55,131 bases of DNA from Pseudonocardia acidicola. GTDB taxonomy: Bacteria > Actinomycetota > Actinomycetes > Mycobacteriales > Pseudonocardiaceae. The stretch is from positions 1 through 55,131 of the forward strand of contig NZ_JAAXLA010000045.1 in NCBI RefSeq assembly GCF_012911935.1. The letters are read 5' to 3'. Shown here piece after piece: positions 33,497-42,681 of this stretch. Position 1 is the stretch's first letter. Each line of letters starts with the position of its first letter. The notes under the pieces are model-generated. The model was not told the DNA's origin. It searched no databases and saw only the letters and a program-made list of their open reading frames with translations. The translations under genes and the position numbers were made by a program.

Positions 33497-33786
33497 CCTC
33501 ACCAGCAGTGCCGCAGTCGGGAACGCCCACCTACACACACCCCCCGCAACCGGGCTCATCACAACAGGCCCGGCGGGGACCCGCGGTGGAGATGCCACCG
33601 GCCGAAGCCACGGTGCAGGGCGGAACAGTCGGCCTCGACCTCGGCGCCCGCACCCCGGAGGAGACCGCGGTCTCCATCGCCGCCGAGATGATCGCCCTGC
33701 GCTGCGGGGGGACCGGTCGTCGGCTCGGCGAGCGGGACGGGGCGATTCACAACCGCGCAAGCGGCGGGGTGACAACCAGTGTCTGA
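33493..33786 (+). pseudogene. XdhC/CoxF-family remnant
   Basis: An ATG overlapping the MoxR stop leads, after about 45 proline-rich residues of no clear origin, into GLDLGARTPEETAVSIAAEM followed by IALRCGGTGRRL and GERDGAIH, the C-terminal end of XdhC-family molybdenum-cofactor maturation proteins. The Rossmann part, roughly 250-300 residues, is absent. A CoxE-like gene, which normally lies between MoxR and XdhC, is not seen at all. Confidence 0.7.
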
Positions 33787-33937
33787 GCGCTCGCCGGCGT
33801 CCGGGCCGCCCTGGTCCGGCCCCGCAGTAATGATCGTCATGGGGGTGACGCCACGCCCGCCCCCGGTTAGGGTGACCCTCACCGAGCCGCCGACGAAGCG
33901 GACCGGCACCCGAATTTCATACGCCGTTCAACTCACA

Positions 33938-34130
33938 GCGGGAGATCCGGCGCCGGCCTCTCAGGGGCAGCCCGGAGCCGTAGGAGCAACTCCTCCCCAG
34001 GAATCTCTCAGGCCACCGCACCGCTGTGACGAGGCAACTCTGGAAAGCGCTCCCGCACCCAGCGGGACGCACCGAAGGGGCAAGCGGGCTCGGCCCGCGA
34101 ATCTCTCAGGTCCGATGACAGAGCGGGGAG
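33938..34130 (+). promoter_or_regulatory. tandem glycine riboswitch (gcvT motif)
   Basis: Two consecutive glycine aptamers. Aptamer 1 (about 33938-34047) has GCGGGAGA, the GCCGTAGGAGCAA loop, GAATCTCTCAGGCC and GGCAACTCTGGAAAGC. Aptamer 2 (about 34048-34130) has the type II core CCGAAGGGGCAAGC, GCGAATCTCTCAGG and closes GCTCCCGC with GCGGGGAG. Both conserved AATCTCTCAGG segments are present 85 bases apart. Glycine binding would turn on gcvP and the downstream operon, 47 bases away. Boundaries are approximate. Confidence 0.93.
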
Positions 34131-34176
34131 ATCGCCGATCAGGCGCGCCCTCGCCCTCTGAGACCCGGAGCCCCCG

Positions 34177-37056
34177 TTGCCGACAGAGCAGCCCCCCGAG
34201 TTCGCTCCTTCCCTCGCGTTCGCCCACCGTCACATCGGCGCCGACGAGGTGGCCGTGACCACCATGTTGAAGGCGGTCGGTCATCCCGACCTCGAGCAGT
34301 TGGTCGACGCCGCCGTGCCGGCCGACATCCGCACCGCCCGGCCGCTCGCGCTGCCCGCGGCGCGAAGTGAGCACGAGGTGCTCGCCGCGCTGCGCTCGCT
34401 GGCCGCGGCGAACCAGCCGAAGGTCCAGATGATCGGGCTCGGTTACGCCGACACGATCACTCCACCGGTGATCCGGCGCAACGTGCTGGAGTCACCCGCC
34501 TGGTACACCGCCTACACCCCATACCAACCGGAGATCTCCCAGGGCCGGTTGGAGGCGCTCCTGACGTTCCAGACGGTGATCGAGGACCTCACCGCGCTGC
34601 CGGTCGCCGGCGCCTCGCTGCTCGACGAGGCCACCGCCGTCGTCGAGGCGGTGCTGCTGATGCGCCGGGCCAACCGGTCGGCGCCCACCGGAGCGAAGGT
34701 CCTCGTCGACGCCGAATGCCTCCCGCAGACCCTCGCTGTGCTGCGCACCCGGGCGGAGGCCCTCGACATGGCCGTCGAGGTCGTCGACCCGGCCGCGGCG
34801 CTCCCCGAGGGCGACCTGTTCGGCCTGGTCCTGCAGGCCCCAGGGACGAGCGGGGTCGTGCGCGACCTCGCCCCCGTCATTGCGGCGGCGAAGGAGCGCG
34901 GGGCGCTGGTGACGGTCGCTGCCGACCTGCTCTCGCTGACCCTGCTGACCCCGCCCGGCGAGTACGGCGCCGACATCGCTGTCGGCTCGGCCCAGCGCTT
35001 CGGCGTCCCCCTGTTCTTCGGCGGCCCGCACGCGGCGTACCTGGCGGTGCGCTCCGGGCTGGAGCGGATGCTGCCGGGCCGGCTGGTCGGGGTGTCAACC
35101 GACGACGAGGGGCGCACCGCCTACCGGCTCGCGCTGCAGACTCGCGAGCAGCACATCCGCCGGGAGAAGGCGACCAGCAACATCTGCACCGCGCAGGCGC
35201 TGCTGGCCAACGTGGCCGCCATGTACGCCGTGTACCACGGCCCCCAGGGACTGCGCGCGATCGCGGAGCGGGTGCACAGCCACGCCACGCGACTGGCCAC
35301 AGGGCTGCGGGCCGCAGACGTCGAGGTCGTGCACGCCGACTTCTTCGACACCGTGCTGGCCGCAGTGCCCGGACGAGCCGACGCGGTCGTCGCAGCGGCG
35401 GAGGCAGCCGGGATCAACCTGCGCCGGGTCGACGCCGACCACGTCGCCGTGGCCTGCGACGAGGTGACCACCGCAGAGATCGTCGACGCAGTGCTCACGG
35501 CATTCGACGTGCGATGCCGACCCGCCCACGCGACGCCGGCCCTGCCCGAGGCGCTGCGACGCAGCAGCGGCTACCTGTCCCATCCGGTCTTTCACACCCA
35601 CCGCAGCGAGACCGCGATGCTGCGCTTCCTACGCGCGCTGTCCGACAAGGACCTGGCCCTGGACCGGACCATGATCCCGCTCGGCTCATGCACGATGAAG
35701 CTCAACGCCACCGCGGAGATGGAGCCGATCAGCTGGCCCGGGTTCGCCGGGCTGCACCCTTACGCCCCGGCCCACCAGACCCGCGGCTATGCCCGACTGA
35801 TCGGCGACCTGGAGACCTGGCTCGCCGAGATCACCGGCTACGACCGGGTGTCGCTACAGCCCAACGCCGGCTCCCAGGGCGAGCTCGCGGGCCTGCTCGC
35901 GATCCGCGGCTACCACCGCTCACGCGGCGACACCCGCCGCACCGTGTGCCTGATCCCGCAATCAGCGCACGGCACGAACGCCGCCTCCGCCGTGCTCGCC
36001 GGGATGGACGTGGAGGTCGTCGCCACCGCCGCCGACGGCAGCGTGGACCTCGACGACCTGCGCGCCAAACTCGACACCCACGGCGACCGCACCGCCGCGA
36101 TCATGATCACCTACCCGTCCACCCACGGGGTCTACGAAGACGACATCCGCACGGTCTGCACGCTCGTACACGCCGCCGGCGGGCAGGTATACATCGACGG
36201 GGCGAACCTCAACGCAATGGTCGGGCTCGCCCGACCCGGCGAGTTCGGCGGCGACGTCTCCCACCTCAACCTGCACAAGACCTTCTGCATCCCACACGGC
36301 GGGGGCGGACCCGGCGTCGGCCCGGTCGCCGTCCGCACGCACCTCGCCCCGTTCCTGCCCGGCAACCCGCTCGGTGACCCCACCCGCTCCAGCGGGCTCC
36401 CGGTGGCCGCCGCACCACACGGCTCCGCCGGCATCCTGCCGATCACCTGGGCCTACATCGCACTCATGGGCGGCGACGGCCTGCGCCGCGCGACCCAGAC
36501 CGCCGTGCTCGCCGCGAACTACCTCGCCCACCAGCTCGACCCGTACTTCCCGGTGCTCTACACCGGCCCGGGCGGACTGGTCGCCCACGAGTGCATCCTC
36601 GACCTGCGGCCGCTGACCAGGGCCACCGGCGTCACCGCCGAGGACGTGGCCAAACGACTGATCGACTACGGCTTCCACGCCCCCACACTCGCGTTCCCCG
36701 TAGCCGGCACGCTCATGGTGGAACCCACCGAGTCCGAGGACCTCGCCGAGCTCGACCGCTTCGTCGAAGCGATGGTCGCGATCCGCGGCGAGATCGACGC
36801 GGTGGCCGCCGGGCGGTGGGCCGTCGCCGACAGCCCCCTGCGCCACGCGCCGCACCCCGCCGAAACCGTGCTCGCCGACCACTGGGATCGGCCTTACAGC
36901 CGCTCCACGGCCGCCTACCCCGTCGCCCGGCTACGCACGTCGAAGTACTGGCCGCCCGTCGGGCGCATCGACGGCGCCCGCGGCGACCGCAACCTCGTCT
37001 GCGCCTGTCCCGCCCCCGCGGCATTCGCCGACCCGATCCCCGAGGAGACCCCCTGA
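34177..37056 (+). CDS. gcvP: glycine dehydrogenase (decarboxylating), P-protein
   Basis: 959-residue P-protein of the glycine cleavage system, N- and C-terminal halves fused. It decarboxylates glycine on pyridoxal phosphate and hands the aminomethyl group to lipoyl-GcvH. FAHRHIGADEV marks the N-terminus; the cofactor lysine is in LNLHKTFCIPHGGGGPGVGP (Lys 701). The start is an unusual TTG (34177), supported by CCGGAG six bases upstream and by the position of FAHRHIG; no ATG or GTG fits. Directly behind the glycine riboswitch and overlapping gcvT by one base. Complete. Confidence 0.97.
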   Translation: MPTEQPPEFAPSLAFAHRHIGADEVAVTTMLKAVGHPDLEQLVDAAVPADIRTARPLALPAARSEHEVLAALRSLAAANQPKVQMIGLGYADTITPPVIRRNVLESPAWYTAYTPYQPEISQGRLEALLTFQTVIEDLTALPVAGASLLDEATAVVEAVLLMRRANRSAPTGAKVLVDAECLPQTLAVLRTRAEALDMAVEVVDPAAALPEGDLFGLVLQAPGTSGVVRDLAPVIAAAKERGALVTVAADLLSLTLLTPPGEYGADIAVGSAQRFGVPLFFGGPHAAYLAVRSGLERMLPGRLVGVSTDDEGRTAYRLALQTREQHIRREKATSNICTAQALLANVAAMYAVYHGPQGLRAIAERVHSHATRLATGLRAADVEVVHADFFDTVLAAVPGRADAVVAAAEAAGINLRRVDADHVAVACDEVTTAEIVDAVLTAFDVRCRPAHATPALPEALRRSSGYLSHPVFHTHRSETAMLRFLRALSDKDLALDRTMIPLGSCTMKLNATAEMEPISWPGFAGLHPYAPAHQTRGYARLIGDLETWLAEITGYDRVSLQPNAGSQGELAGLLAIRGYHRSRGDTRRTVCLIPQSAHGTNAASAVLAGMDVEVVATAADGSVDLDDLRAKLDTHGDRTAAIMITYPSTHGVYEDDIRTVCTLVHAAGGQVYIDGANLNAMVGLARPGEFGGDVSHLNLHKTFCIPHGGGGPGVGPVAVRTHLAPFLPGNPLGDPTRSSGLPVAAAPHGSAGILPITWAYIALMGGDGLRRATQTAVLAANYLAHQLDPYFPVLYTGPGGLVAHECILDLRPLTRATGVTAEDVAKRLIDYGFHAPTLAFPVAGTLMVEPTESEDLAELDRFVEAMVAIRGEIDAVAAGRWAVADSPLRHAPHPAETVLADHWDRPYSRSTAAYPVARLRTSKYWPPVGRIDGARGDRNLVCACPAPAAFADPIPEETP

Positions 37057-38153
37057 TGGGAACCCGCACCCCGCTGCACGCCGAACACGAGGCGCTCGGC
37101 GCGGCACTGACCGACTTCGCCGGTTGGCAGATGCCCCTGCGCTACGACAGCGAGCTCGCCGAGCACCGGGCCGTGCGCACCGCCGCCGGCCTGTTCGACC
37201 TCTCCCACATGGGCGAGATCGAGATCACCGGGCCGCAGGCCGCCGCGGCGCTCGACCATGCGCTGGCCGGCAAGCTGTCCGCGGTCGCGGTCGGCCGGGC
37301 CAAGTACTCGCTGCTCTGCACCGCCGAAGGCACCGTCCTTGATGACCTGGTCGTCTACCGGCGCGCCCAGGACCACTTCCTCGCCGTCGTCAACGCCACC
37401 AACACCCCCGACGACCTCGCCGAGCTGACCCTGCGCGCCAAAGGCTTCGACGCGACGGTGACCGACCGCTCCGCCGAGACCGCCCTGATCGCGGTCCAGG
37501 GCCCTCGCGCGGCAGAGATCGTGTGTGGGCTGCTCCCGCAGGCACAGCTCGACATCGTGACGGCGCTGAAGTACTACGCCGCAGGCCCGGCCACCGTCGC
37601 AGGCCACGACGTCCTGCTCGCTCGCACCGGCTACACCGGCGAAGACGGATTCGAGCTCTACCTGCCCGCCGCGCAGGCGCCTGCCCTGTGGCGCGCCCTG
37701 CTCGAGGCCGGCCGCCCGGCCGGGCTGATCCCCGCCGGCCTGGCCAGCCGCGACACCCTGCGCCTCGAGGCCGGCATGGCGCTCTACGGCCACGAACTCA
37801 GCACCGCCACCGATCCGTACTCCGCCGGCCTGGGCCGCCTGCCCCGACTCGACAAGCCCTTCGTCGGCCGCGACGCGCTGGCGGCCCTCGCCGAGCGCGA
37901 ACCCACCCGGAAGCTGGTGGGACTGCGCGGCTCCGGCCGACGGGCCGCCCGCGCCGGATACCCCGTCCTCGCCGGCACCGGCACCGTCGTCGGGCGAGTC
38001 ACCTCTGGAGCGCTCTCCCCGACCCTCGGACATCCGATCGCCCTCGGCTACGTCGACACCGCACTGTCCGCCCCGGGCACCGAACTCGCCATCGACGTGC
38101 GCGGACGAGCCGAGACCTACGTCGTCGTCACCCCGCCGTTCTACCGCCGCTGA
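37056..38153 (+). CDS. gcvT: aminomethyltransferase, T-protein
   Basis: 365-residue T-protein: transfers the methylene group from aminomethyl-lipoyl-GcvH to tetrahydrofolate, releasing ammonia. Typical blocks are LSHMGEIEITGP, LARTGYTGEDGFELYLP, ASRDTLRLEAGMALYGHEL, FVGRDAL and GRVTSGALSPTLGHPIALGY. ATG shares a base with the gcvP stop (TGATG). Normal length and no damage. Confidence 0.97.
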   Translation: MGTRTPLHAEHEALGAALTDFAGWQMPLRYDSELAEHRAVRTAAGLFDLSHMGEIEITGPQAAAALDHALAGKLSAVAVGRAKYSLLCTAEGTVLDDLVVYRRAQDHFLAVVNATNTPDDLAELTLRAKGFDATVTDRSAETALIAVQGPRAAEIVCGLLPQAQLDIVTALKYYAAGPATVAGHDVLLARTGYTGEDGFELYLPAAQAPALWRALLEAGRPAGLIPAGLASRDTLRLEAGMALYGHELSTATDPYSAGLGRLPRLDKPFVGRDALAALAEREPTRKLVGLRGSGRRAARAGYPVLAGTGTVVGRVTSGALSPTLGHPIALGYVDTALSAPGTELAIDVRGRAETYVVVTPPFYRR

Positions 38154-38170
38154 CCCTCCCAGGAGACCCC

Positions 38171-38584
38171 ATGACCGACACCCCGCTGCCCACCGACCTC
38201 AGCTACTCCGCCGAACACGAATGGGTCGCCATCGCGCCCGGCGGACCCGTCCCCGCCGACGCCGTCCGGGTCGGCATCACCACCGCCGCCGTCGACTCCC
38301 TCGGCGAGATCGTGTTCGTCGAGCTGCCCGAAGCCGGGGCCATGGTCACGGCAGGCGAGCCGTGTGGCGAGATCGAGTCGACCAAGGCCGTGTCGGAGCT
38401 GTTCAGCCCCGTCTCCGGCGAGGTCGTGGCCGTGAACCCGGCGCTGGCCGAGAATCCGAGCCTTGTCAACGAAGACCCGTTCGGCGAGGGCTGGTTGTTC
38501 GCCGTCCGGGTCGAGGCGCTCGGCGAGCTGAAAAGCGCTCCCGACTATGCCACGTTCATCGCCGAGACGGGGGCCGCCCGATGA
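38171..38584 (+). CDS. gcvH: glycine cleavage H-protein
   Basis: 137-residue lipoyl carrier. Lys 72 in GEIESTKAVSELFSP is the lipoylation site; YSAEHEWV near the start and GEGWLFAVRVEA at the end are diagnostic. CAGGAGA sits four to six bases before the ATG. Its stop overlaps glyA (ATGA). Lipoylation needs LipA/LipB or an uptake ligase; the lipA fragment downstream is not functional, so a copy elsewhere is needed. Confidence 0.97.
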   Translation: MTDTPLPTDLSYSAEHEWVAIAPGGPVPADAVRVGITTAAVDSLGEIVFVELPEAGAMVTAGEPCGEIESTKAVSELFSPVSGEVVAVNPALAENPSLVNEDPFGEGWLFAVRVEALGELKSAPDYATFIAETGAAR

Positions 38585-39861
38585 ACGCCCTGGACGCGCC
38601 GCTGGCCACGTTCGACCCGGACGTCGCCGAGTTGATCGAGCGCGAGTTGCACCGCCAGCAGCACGGCCTCGAGATGATCGCATCGGAGAACCACGCGCCA
38701 CTGGCCGTGATGCAGGCACAGGGGTCGGTGCTGACCAACAAGTACGCCGAGGGCTACCCCGGACGCCGCTACTACGGCGGCTGCGAACACGTCGACGACA
38801 TCGAGCGGCTCGCCATCGACCGGGTGAAGGCACTGTTCGGGGCGGCATATGCCAACGTGCAGCCACACTCCGGCGCCCAGGCCAACGCCGCCGCGATGCA
38901 GGCACTCATCAAACCCGGCGACACGATCCTCGGGCTCTCCCTGGCCCACGGCGGGCACCTCACCCACGGCATGCGGATCAACTTCTCCGGGCTGCTCTAC
39001 CACGTCGTCGCGTACGAGGTCGCCAAGGACAGCCACCTCATCGACATGGACGAGGTCGCGCGGTTGGCCCAGAAGCATCGTCCCCAACTGATCATCGCCG
39101 GATGGTCGGCTTACCCTCGACACCTGGACTTCGCGCGGTTCCGCCGGATCGCGGACGAGGTCGGCGCCCACCTGCTGGTGGACATGGCCCACTTCGCGGG
39201 CCTGGTGGCGACAGGCCTGCACCCGTCTCCGGTCCCGCACGCCCACGTCACCACCTCGACCACGCACAAGACGCTCGGCGGGCCGCGCGGGGGCATCATC
39301 CTCACCGACGACCCCGCGCTCGCCAAGAAGATCAACTCAGCGGTGTTCCCCGGTCAGCAGGGCGGGCCGCTGGAGCATGTGATCGCCGCCAAGGCAACCG
39401 CGTTCAAGATGGCGGCACAGCCGGAGTTTGCCGACCGGCAGCGGCGCACCGTCCGCGGCGCCCGCCTCCTCGCGGAGCGGCTCACGCGCGCCGATGTCAC
39501 CGCGGCCGGAATCGGCGTGCTCACCGGCGGCACCGACGTACACCTCGCACTGGTCGACCTGCGGGACGCCGGCCTCGACGGGCAACAGGCGGAAGACCGG
39601 CTCGCCGCGGTGGACATCACCGTCAACCGCAACGCCGTCCCCTTCGACCCGCGCCCGCCGATGGTCACCTCCGGCCTGCGGATCGGGACCGCGGCCCTGG
39701 CCACCCGCGGCTTCGACGACGAAGCGTTCGCCGAGGTGGCTGACGTCATTGCGAAGACGCTGTCGCTCCCCACCCACGCAGGCGACTCGGAAGTGGAGCC
39801 GCTGCGCAGCCGGGTCGGCGCGCTCGCCGCGGCGCACCCGCTCTACTCCGGGCTGGGGTGA
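38581..39861 (+). CDS. glyA: serine hydroxymethyltransferase
   Basis: 426-residue PLP enzyme that interconverts glycine plus methylene-tetrahydrofolate and serine. SENHAPLAVMQAQGS, NKYAEGYPGRRYYGG and the PLP-lysine motif TSTTHKTLGGPRGG (Lys 230) are all there. It captures the methylene group released by GcvT. ATGA overlap with gcvH and GTGA overlap with sdaA. A second, housekeeping glyA is likely elsewhere. Confidence 0.97.
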   Translation: MNALDAPLATFDPDVAELIERELHRQQHGLEMIASENHAPLAVMQAQGSVLTNKYAEGYPGRRYYGGCEHVDDIERLAIDRVKALFGAAYANVQPHSGAQANAAAMQALIKPGDTILGLSLAHGGHLTHGMRINFSGLLYHVVAYEVAKDSHLIDMDEVARLAQKHRPQLIIAGWSAYPRHLDFARFRRIADEVGAHLLVDMAHFAGLVATGLHPSPVPHAHVTTSTTHKTLGGPRGGIILTDDPALAKKINSAVFPGQQGGPLEHVIAAKATAFKMAAQPEFADRQRRTVRGARLLAERLTRADVTAAGIGVLTGGTDVHLALVDLRDAGLDGQQAEDRLAAVDITVNRNAVPFDPRPPMVTSGLRIGTAALATRGFDDEAFAEVADVIAKTLSLPTHAGDSEVEPLRSRVGALAAAHPLYSGLG

Positions 39862-41246
39862 GCACAGTGACGGTCAGCGTGTTCGACCTGTTCTCGATCG
39901 GAGTCGGCCCGTCGAGCTCGCACACCGTCGGCCCCATGCGCGCGGCCGCCCGGTTCGCCGGGGAGCTGCGCGACCGTGGGCTGCTCGCGGCGACCGCCGA
40001 CGTCAGGGTGGAACTCTACGGCTCGCTCGCGGCCACCGGCGCCGGGCACGGCACCATGCGCGCAATCCTGCTCGGGCTGGAGGGACACCGACCCGACCGG
40101 ATCACCCCGGTCGAGATGGAAACGCGGCTCGCCGACATCCGGGCCGGCAGCCCGCTGCGCCTCGGCGGTGGCCCATTGATCCGGCTGGCCGAGGACGACA
40201 TCGTCCTGCACCCGCGCACCGTCCTGCCCGAACATCCCAACGGCATGACCGTGGCGGCGCTCGACGGCACGGGCCGGGTGCTGCATGACCACACCTACTT
40301 CTCCGTCGGCGGCGGCTTCGTCGTCACCCGCGAGGAGTTCGGCCAGCTGAGCGGCCACCGCGACCGCGGCCCGTTCGGCACCGCGGCCGAGCTCCTCGCA
40401 CTCTGCGCAGAGTCGGGCGAACCGGTCAGCGGGGTGATGCTGCGGTACGAGACCACGCTGCGCAGCACCGACGAGGTGCGCACCGGTCTGCTGCACATCC
40501 GCGACGTCATGCGCGAGTGCGTCCAGCACAGCCTCACCCGGGAGGGGACGCTGCCGGGCGCACTGAAGGTGCGGCGCCGGGCGAGAGAGTGGCACCTGGC
40601 CCTGACCCAGGAGGACCCCGGCCGGGAGCCGGCTTACGCCGAGGACTGGGTCAACCTGGTCGCGATGGCGGTCAACGAGGAGAACGCCTCCGGCGGGCGG
40701 ATCGTCACCGCGCCGACGAACGGGGCCGCCGGGATCATCCCCGCGGTCCTGTTCTACGCGACCCGCTACGTCCCGGCGGGCGCCGCCGACGTCGACGCGA
40801 CGGCGGTGCGCTTTCTGCTCACCGCAGGTGCGATCGGGTCCCTGTACAAGGAGCGGGCCTCGATCTCCGGGGCCGAGGTCGGCTGCCAGGGTGAGGTCGG
40901 GTCGGCCGCGTCCATGGCCGCTGCCGGCCTCGCCGAGATCCTGGGAGGCACCCCCGCCCAAGTCGAGAACGCCGCCGAGATCGCGATGGAGCACAGCCTC
41001 GGCATGACCTGCGACCCGGTCGGGGGGCTCGTCCAGATCCCCTGCATCGAACGCAACGCGATCTCCGCCGGAAAGGCGATCAACGCCGCGCGGATGGCGT
41101 TGCGGGGCGATGGTTCCCATCACGTCTCACTCGACACCGTCATCGAGACGATGCGTGAGACCGGGCGGGACATGAACAACAAATACAAGGAGACCTCACT
41201 CGGCGGCCTCGCGGCCACCATGCCGGTCAGCATCGCCGAATGCTGA
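39858..41246 (+). CDS. sdaA: L-serine ammonia-lyase (iron-sulfur type)
   Basis: 462-residue single-chain L-serine deaminase. VFDLFSIGVGPSSSHTVGPM is the beta-domain start; the [4Fe-4S] cysteines are in VGCQGEVGSA (Cys 343), TCDPVGG (Cys 385) and IPCIERN (Cys 396). It makes pyruvate and ammonia from the serine formed by GlyA, so the operon can use glycine as carbon, nitrogen and one-carbon source. GTG overlapping the glyA stop. Last intact gene of the operon. Confidence 0.96.
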   Translation: MSTVTVSVFDLFSIGVGPSSSHTVGPMRAAARFAGELRDRGLLAATADVRVELYGSLAATGAGHGTMRAILLGLEGHRPDRITPVEMETRLADIRAGSPLRLGGGPLIRLAEDDIVLHPRTVLPEHPNGMTVAALDGTGRVLHDHTYFSVGGGFVVTREEFGQLSGHRDRGPFGTAAELLALCAESGEPVSGVMLRYETTLRSTDEVRTGLLHIRDVMRECVQHSLTREGTLPGALKVRRRAREWHLALTQEDPGREPAYAEDWVNLVAMAVNEENASGGRIVTAPTNGAAGIIPAVLFYATRYVPAGAADVDATAVRFLLTAGAIGSLYKERASISGAEVGCQGEVGSAASMAAAGLAEILGGTPAQVENAAEIAMEHSLGMTCDPVGGLVQIPCIERNAISAGKAINAARMALRGDGSHHVSLDTVIETMRETGRDMNNKYKETSLGGLAATMPVSIAEC

Positions 41247-41263
41247 TCAGGAAGGACAGCGCG

Positions 41264-41427
41264 ATGGCGACCGCACCCGAAGGCCGCACGTTGCTCCGTC
41301 GAGGTCCGCAACAGCGAGACCCCGATCGAGTGCACACCGTCGTGGATCCGCACCCGGGCGCGGGACCGGCCCGCAGTACACCGAGCTGACGTCGCTGGTG
41401 CGCTCCGGCGGCCTGGGCACGGTGCGG
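41264..41427 (+). pseudogene. lipoyl synthase N-terminal fragment
   Basis: MATAPEGRTLLR, then after one frameshift EVRNSETPIECTPSWIRTRA, then after another frameshift TGPQYTELTSLVRSGGL: together these are the N-terminus of LipA, up to just before the first radical-SAM cysteines. At least two indels and the loss of about 270 residues make it non-functional. An ATG with AGGAAGG sits 18 bases after sdaA, so this was the last gene of the glycine operon. Confidence 0.8.
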
Positions 41428-41484
41428 AGGCAGCTCGGGGCACATCGCCGCGACCGCGGCGGCGGCCTTGTGCCGAGTCCCGTG

Positions 41485-42681
41485 TCAGTCCCGCCGGCTC
41501 CGCCGCGGGAAGAGGTGTCGGGCGATCTCGCGGGCGACACCGGTGACGACGATGGCGATGGCGGCCGTCTCCAGCACGGGGTGCCGATCGGGAGGAGGCC
41601 GGGTGGCCGTGGCGTTCTTCGCAGGCACGCGGTTCTCCCCGGCCAGGGCAGCGGGGGGGACCGGCGGGGGCGGCGACTCGTGCAACTCCTCGTGCTGCTG
41701 CAGCCAGTAGAGCCACACGAACGCGGGCAGCACGAACACCACGGCCAGGCCCAGGGCCACGAACAGCGCCACCTGTGCCGGCTCGGGCGCGCTGCTCTGC
41801 GCGAGCGTCAACTGACCGGGCAGCACCCAGGGGTACTGCGCCACGCCCCACCCGGCGACCACCCCGACGACCGCGAGCGCCGCGGCTGCGCGGAGCAGGT
41901 TGGGCCGGTTGCCGGGCAGGAGCAACAGTGCGGCGATCCCGCCCAGTACGGACACCACGACCGCGGGCAGCGCGGGACCGATCAGCCGGGCCCACAGGTA
42001 CGGGGCGTTCCGCATCAGCAGCACCATGTTGACAGCGGCCAGGACCCCGGCGACCAGGCCCGCGGCGAGCGCGCGGCGGCGGAAATAGCTCGCCATGTCG
42101 GGATGGCCGCGCCGGTCGCAGTCGGCCACGAGGTAGATGCCACTGATGTAGGCGCAGGTGGCGACGAAGAGCAAACCGGTGACGATGGCCGTCGGGCTGG
42201 TCCAGGCGCTCCATACGTTACCGGTGGGGTTCGCCGGCACTGCGCCCGTGGCCACCGCGCCGACCGCGGTGCCGAGGAAGAACGGCGTGATCAGGGAGGA
42301 GGCGGCGAACATCGCCCCGTACAGCCGCTTCGTCGCCACGCTCTCGGCCTCGTGGCGGAACGCGAAGCCGACACCGCGCAGCACGATGCCGAGCAGCGAC
42401 AGGGCGAGCGGGGTGAACAGCGCGATCATCACCGCGCTGAACGCGCTCGGGAAGCCGGTCCAGAAGACCACGAGCCCGAAGATGATCCAGACGTGGTTGC
42501 CCTCCCAGACCGGCGTCACCGACGCGTCGATCTCCTCGCGCGGGCGGGCGCCGCGTTCGTCACCGCCCGCCAGCAGGTCCCAGATCCCGCCCCCGAGGTC
42601 GGCGCCGGCGAAGAGGGCATAGCCGGCGATCGTCACCATGAGCAGGGCGGCGACGGCGATGGTGGTGTCGGAAGGGTTCAT
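41485..42681 (-). CDS. cydB: cytochrome bd ubiquinol oxidase subunit II
   Basis: 398-residue membrane subunit, about nine helices. GYALFAGADLGGGIWDLLAG, PVWEGNHVWIIFGLVVFW and GVGFAFRHEAES are CydB hallmarks. The C-terminal tail is proline-rich and then basic (PPPPVPPAALAG, HLFPRRSRRD), longer than usual. ATG overlaps the cydA stop (ATGA). No cydDC genes adjoin. Confidence 0.94.
   Translation of the reverse strand: MNPSDTTIAVAALLMVTIAGYALFAGADLGGGIWDLLAGGDERGARPREEIDASVTPVWEGNHVWIIFGLVVFWTGFPSAFSAVMIALFTPLALSLLGIVLRGVGFAFRHEAESVATKRLYGAMFAASSLITPFFLGTAVGAVATGAVPANPTGNVWSAWTSPTAIVTGLLFVATCAYISGIYLVADCDRRGHPDMASYFRRRALAAGLVAGVLAAVNMVLLMRNAPYLWARLIGPALPAVVVSVLGGIAALLLLPGNRPNLLRAAAALAVVGVVAGWGVAQYPWVLPGQLTLAQSSAPEPAQVALFVALGLAVVFVLPAFVWLYWLQQHEELHESPPPPVPPAALAGENRVPAKNATATRPPPDRHPVLETAAIAIVVTGVAREIARHLFPRRSRRD

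Noticed and set aside
33865..33883. IdeR/DtxR iron box (GGTTAGGGTGACCCTCACC)
   Set aside because: Partly palindromic, but it matches too few positions of the 19-bp consensus and no iron gene follows.
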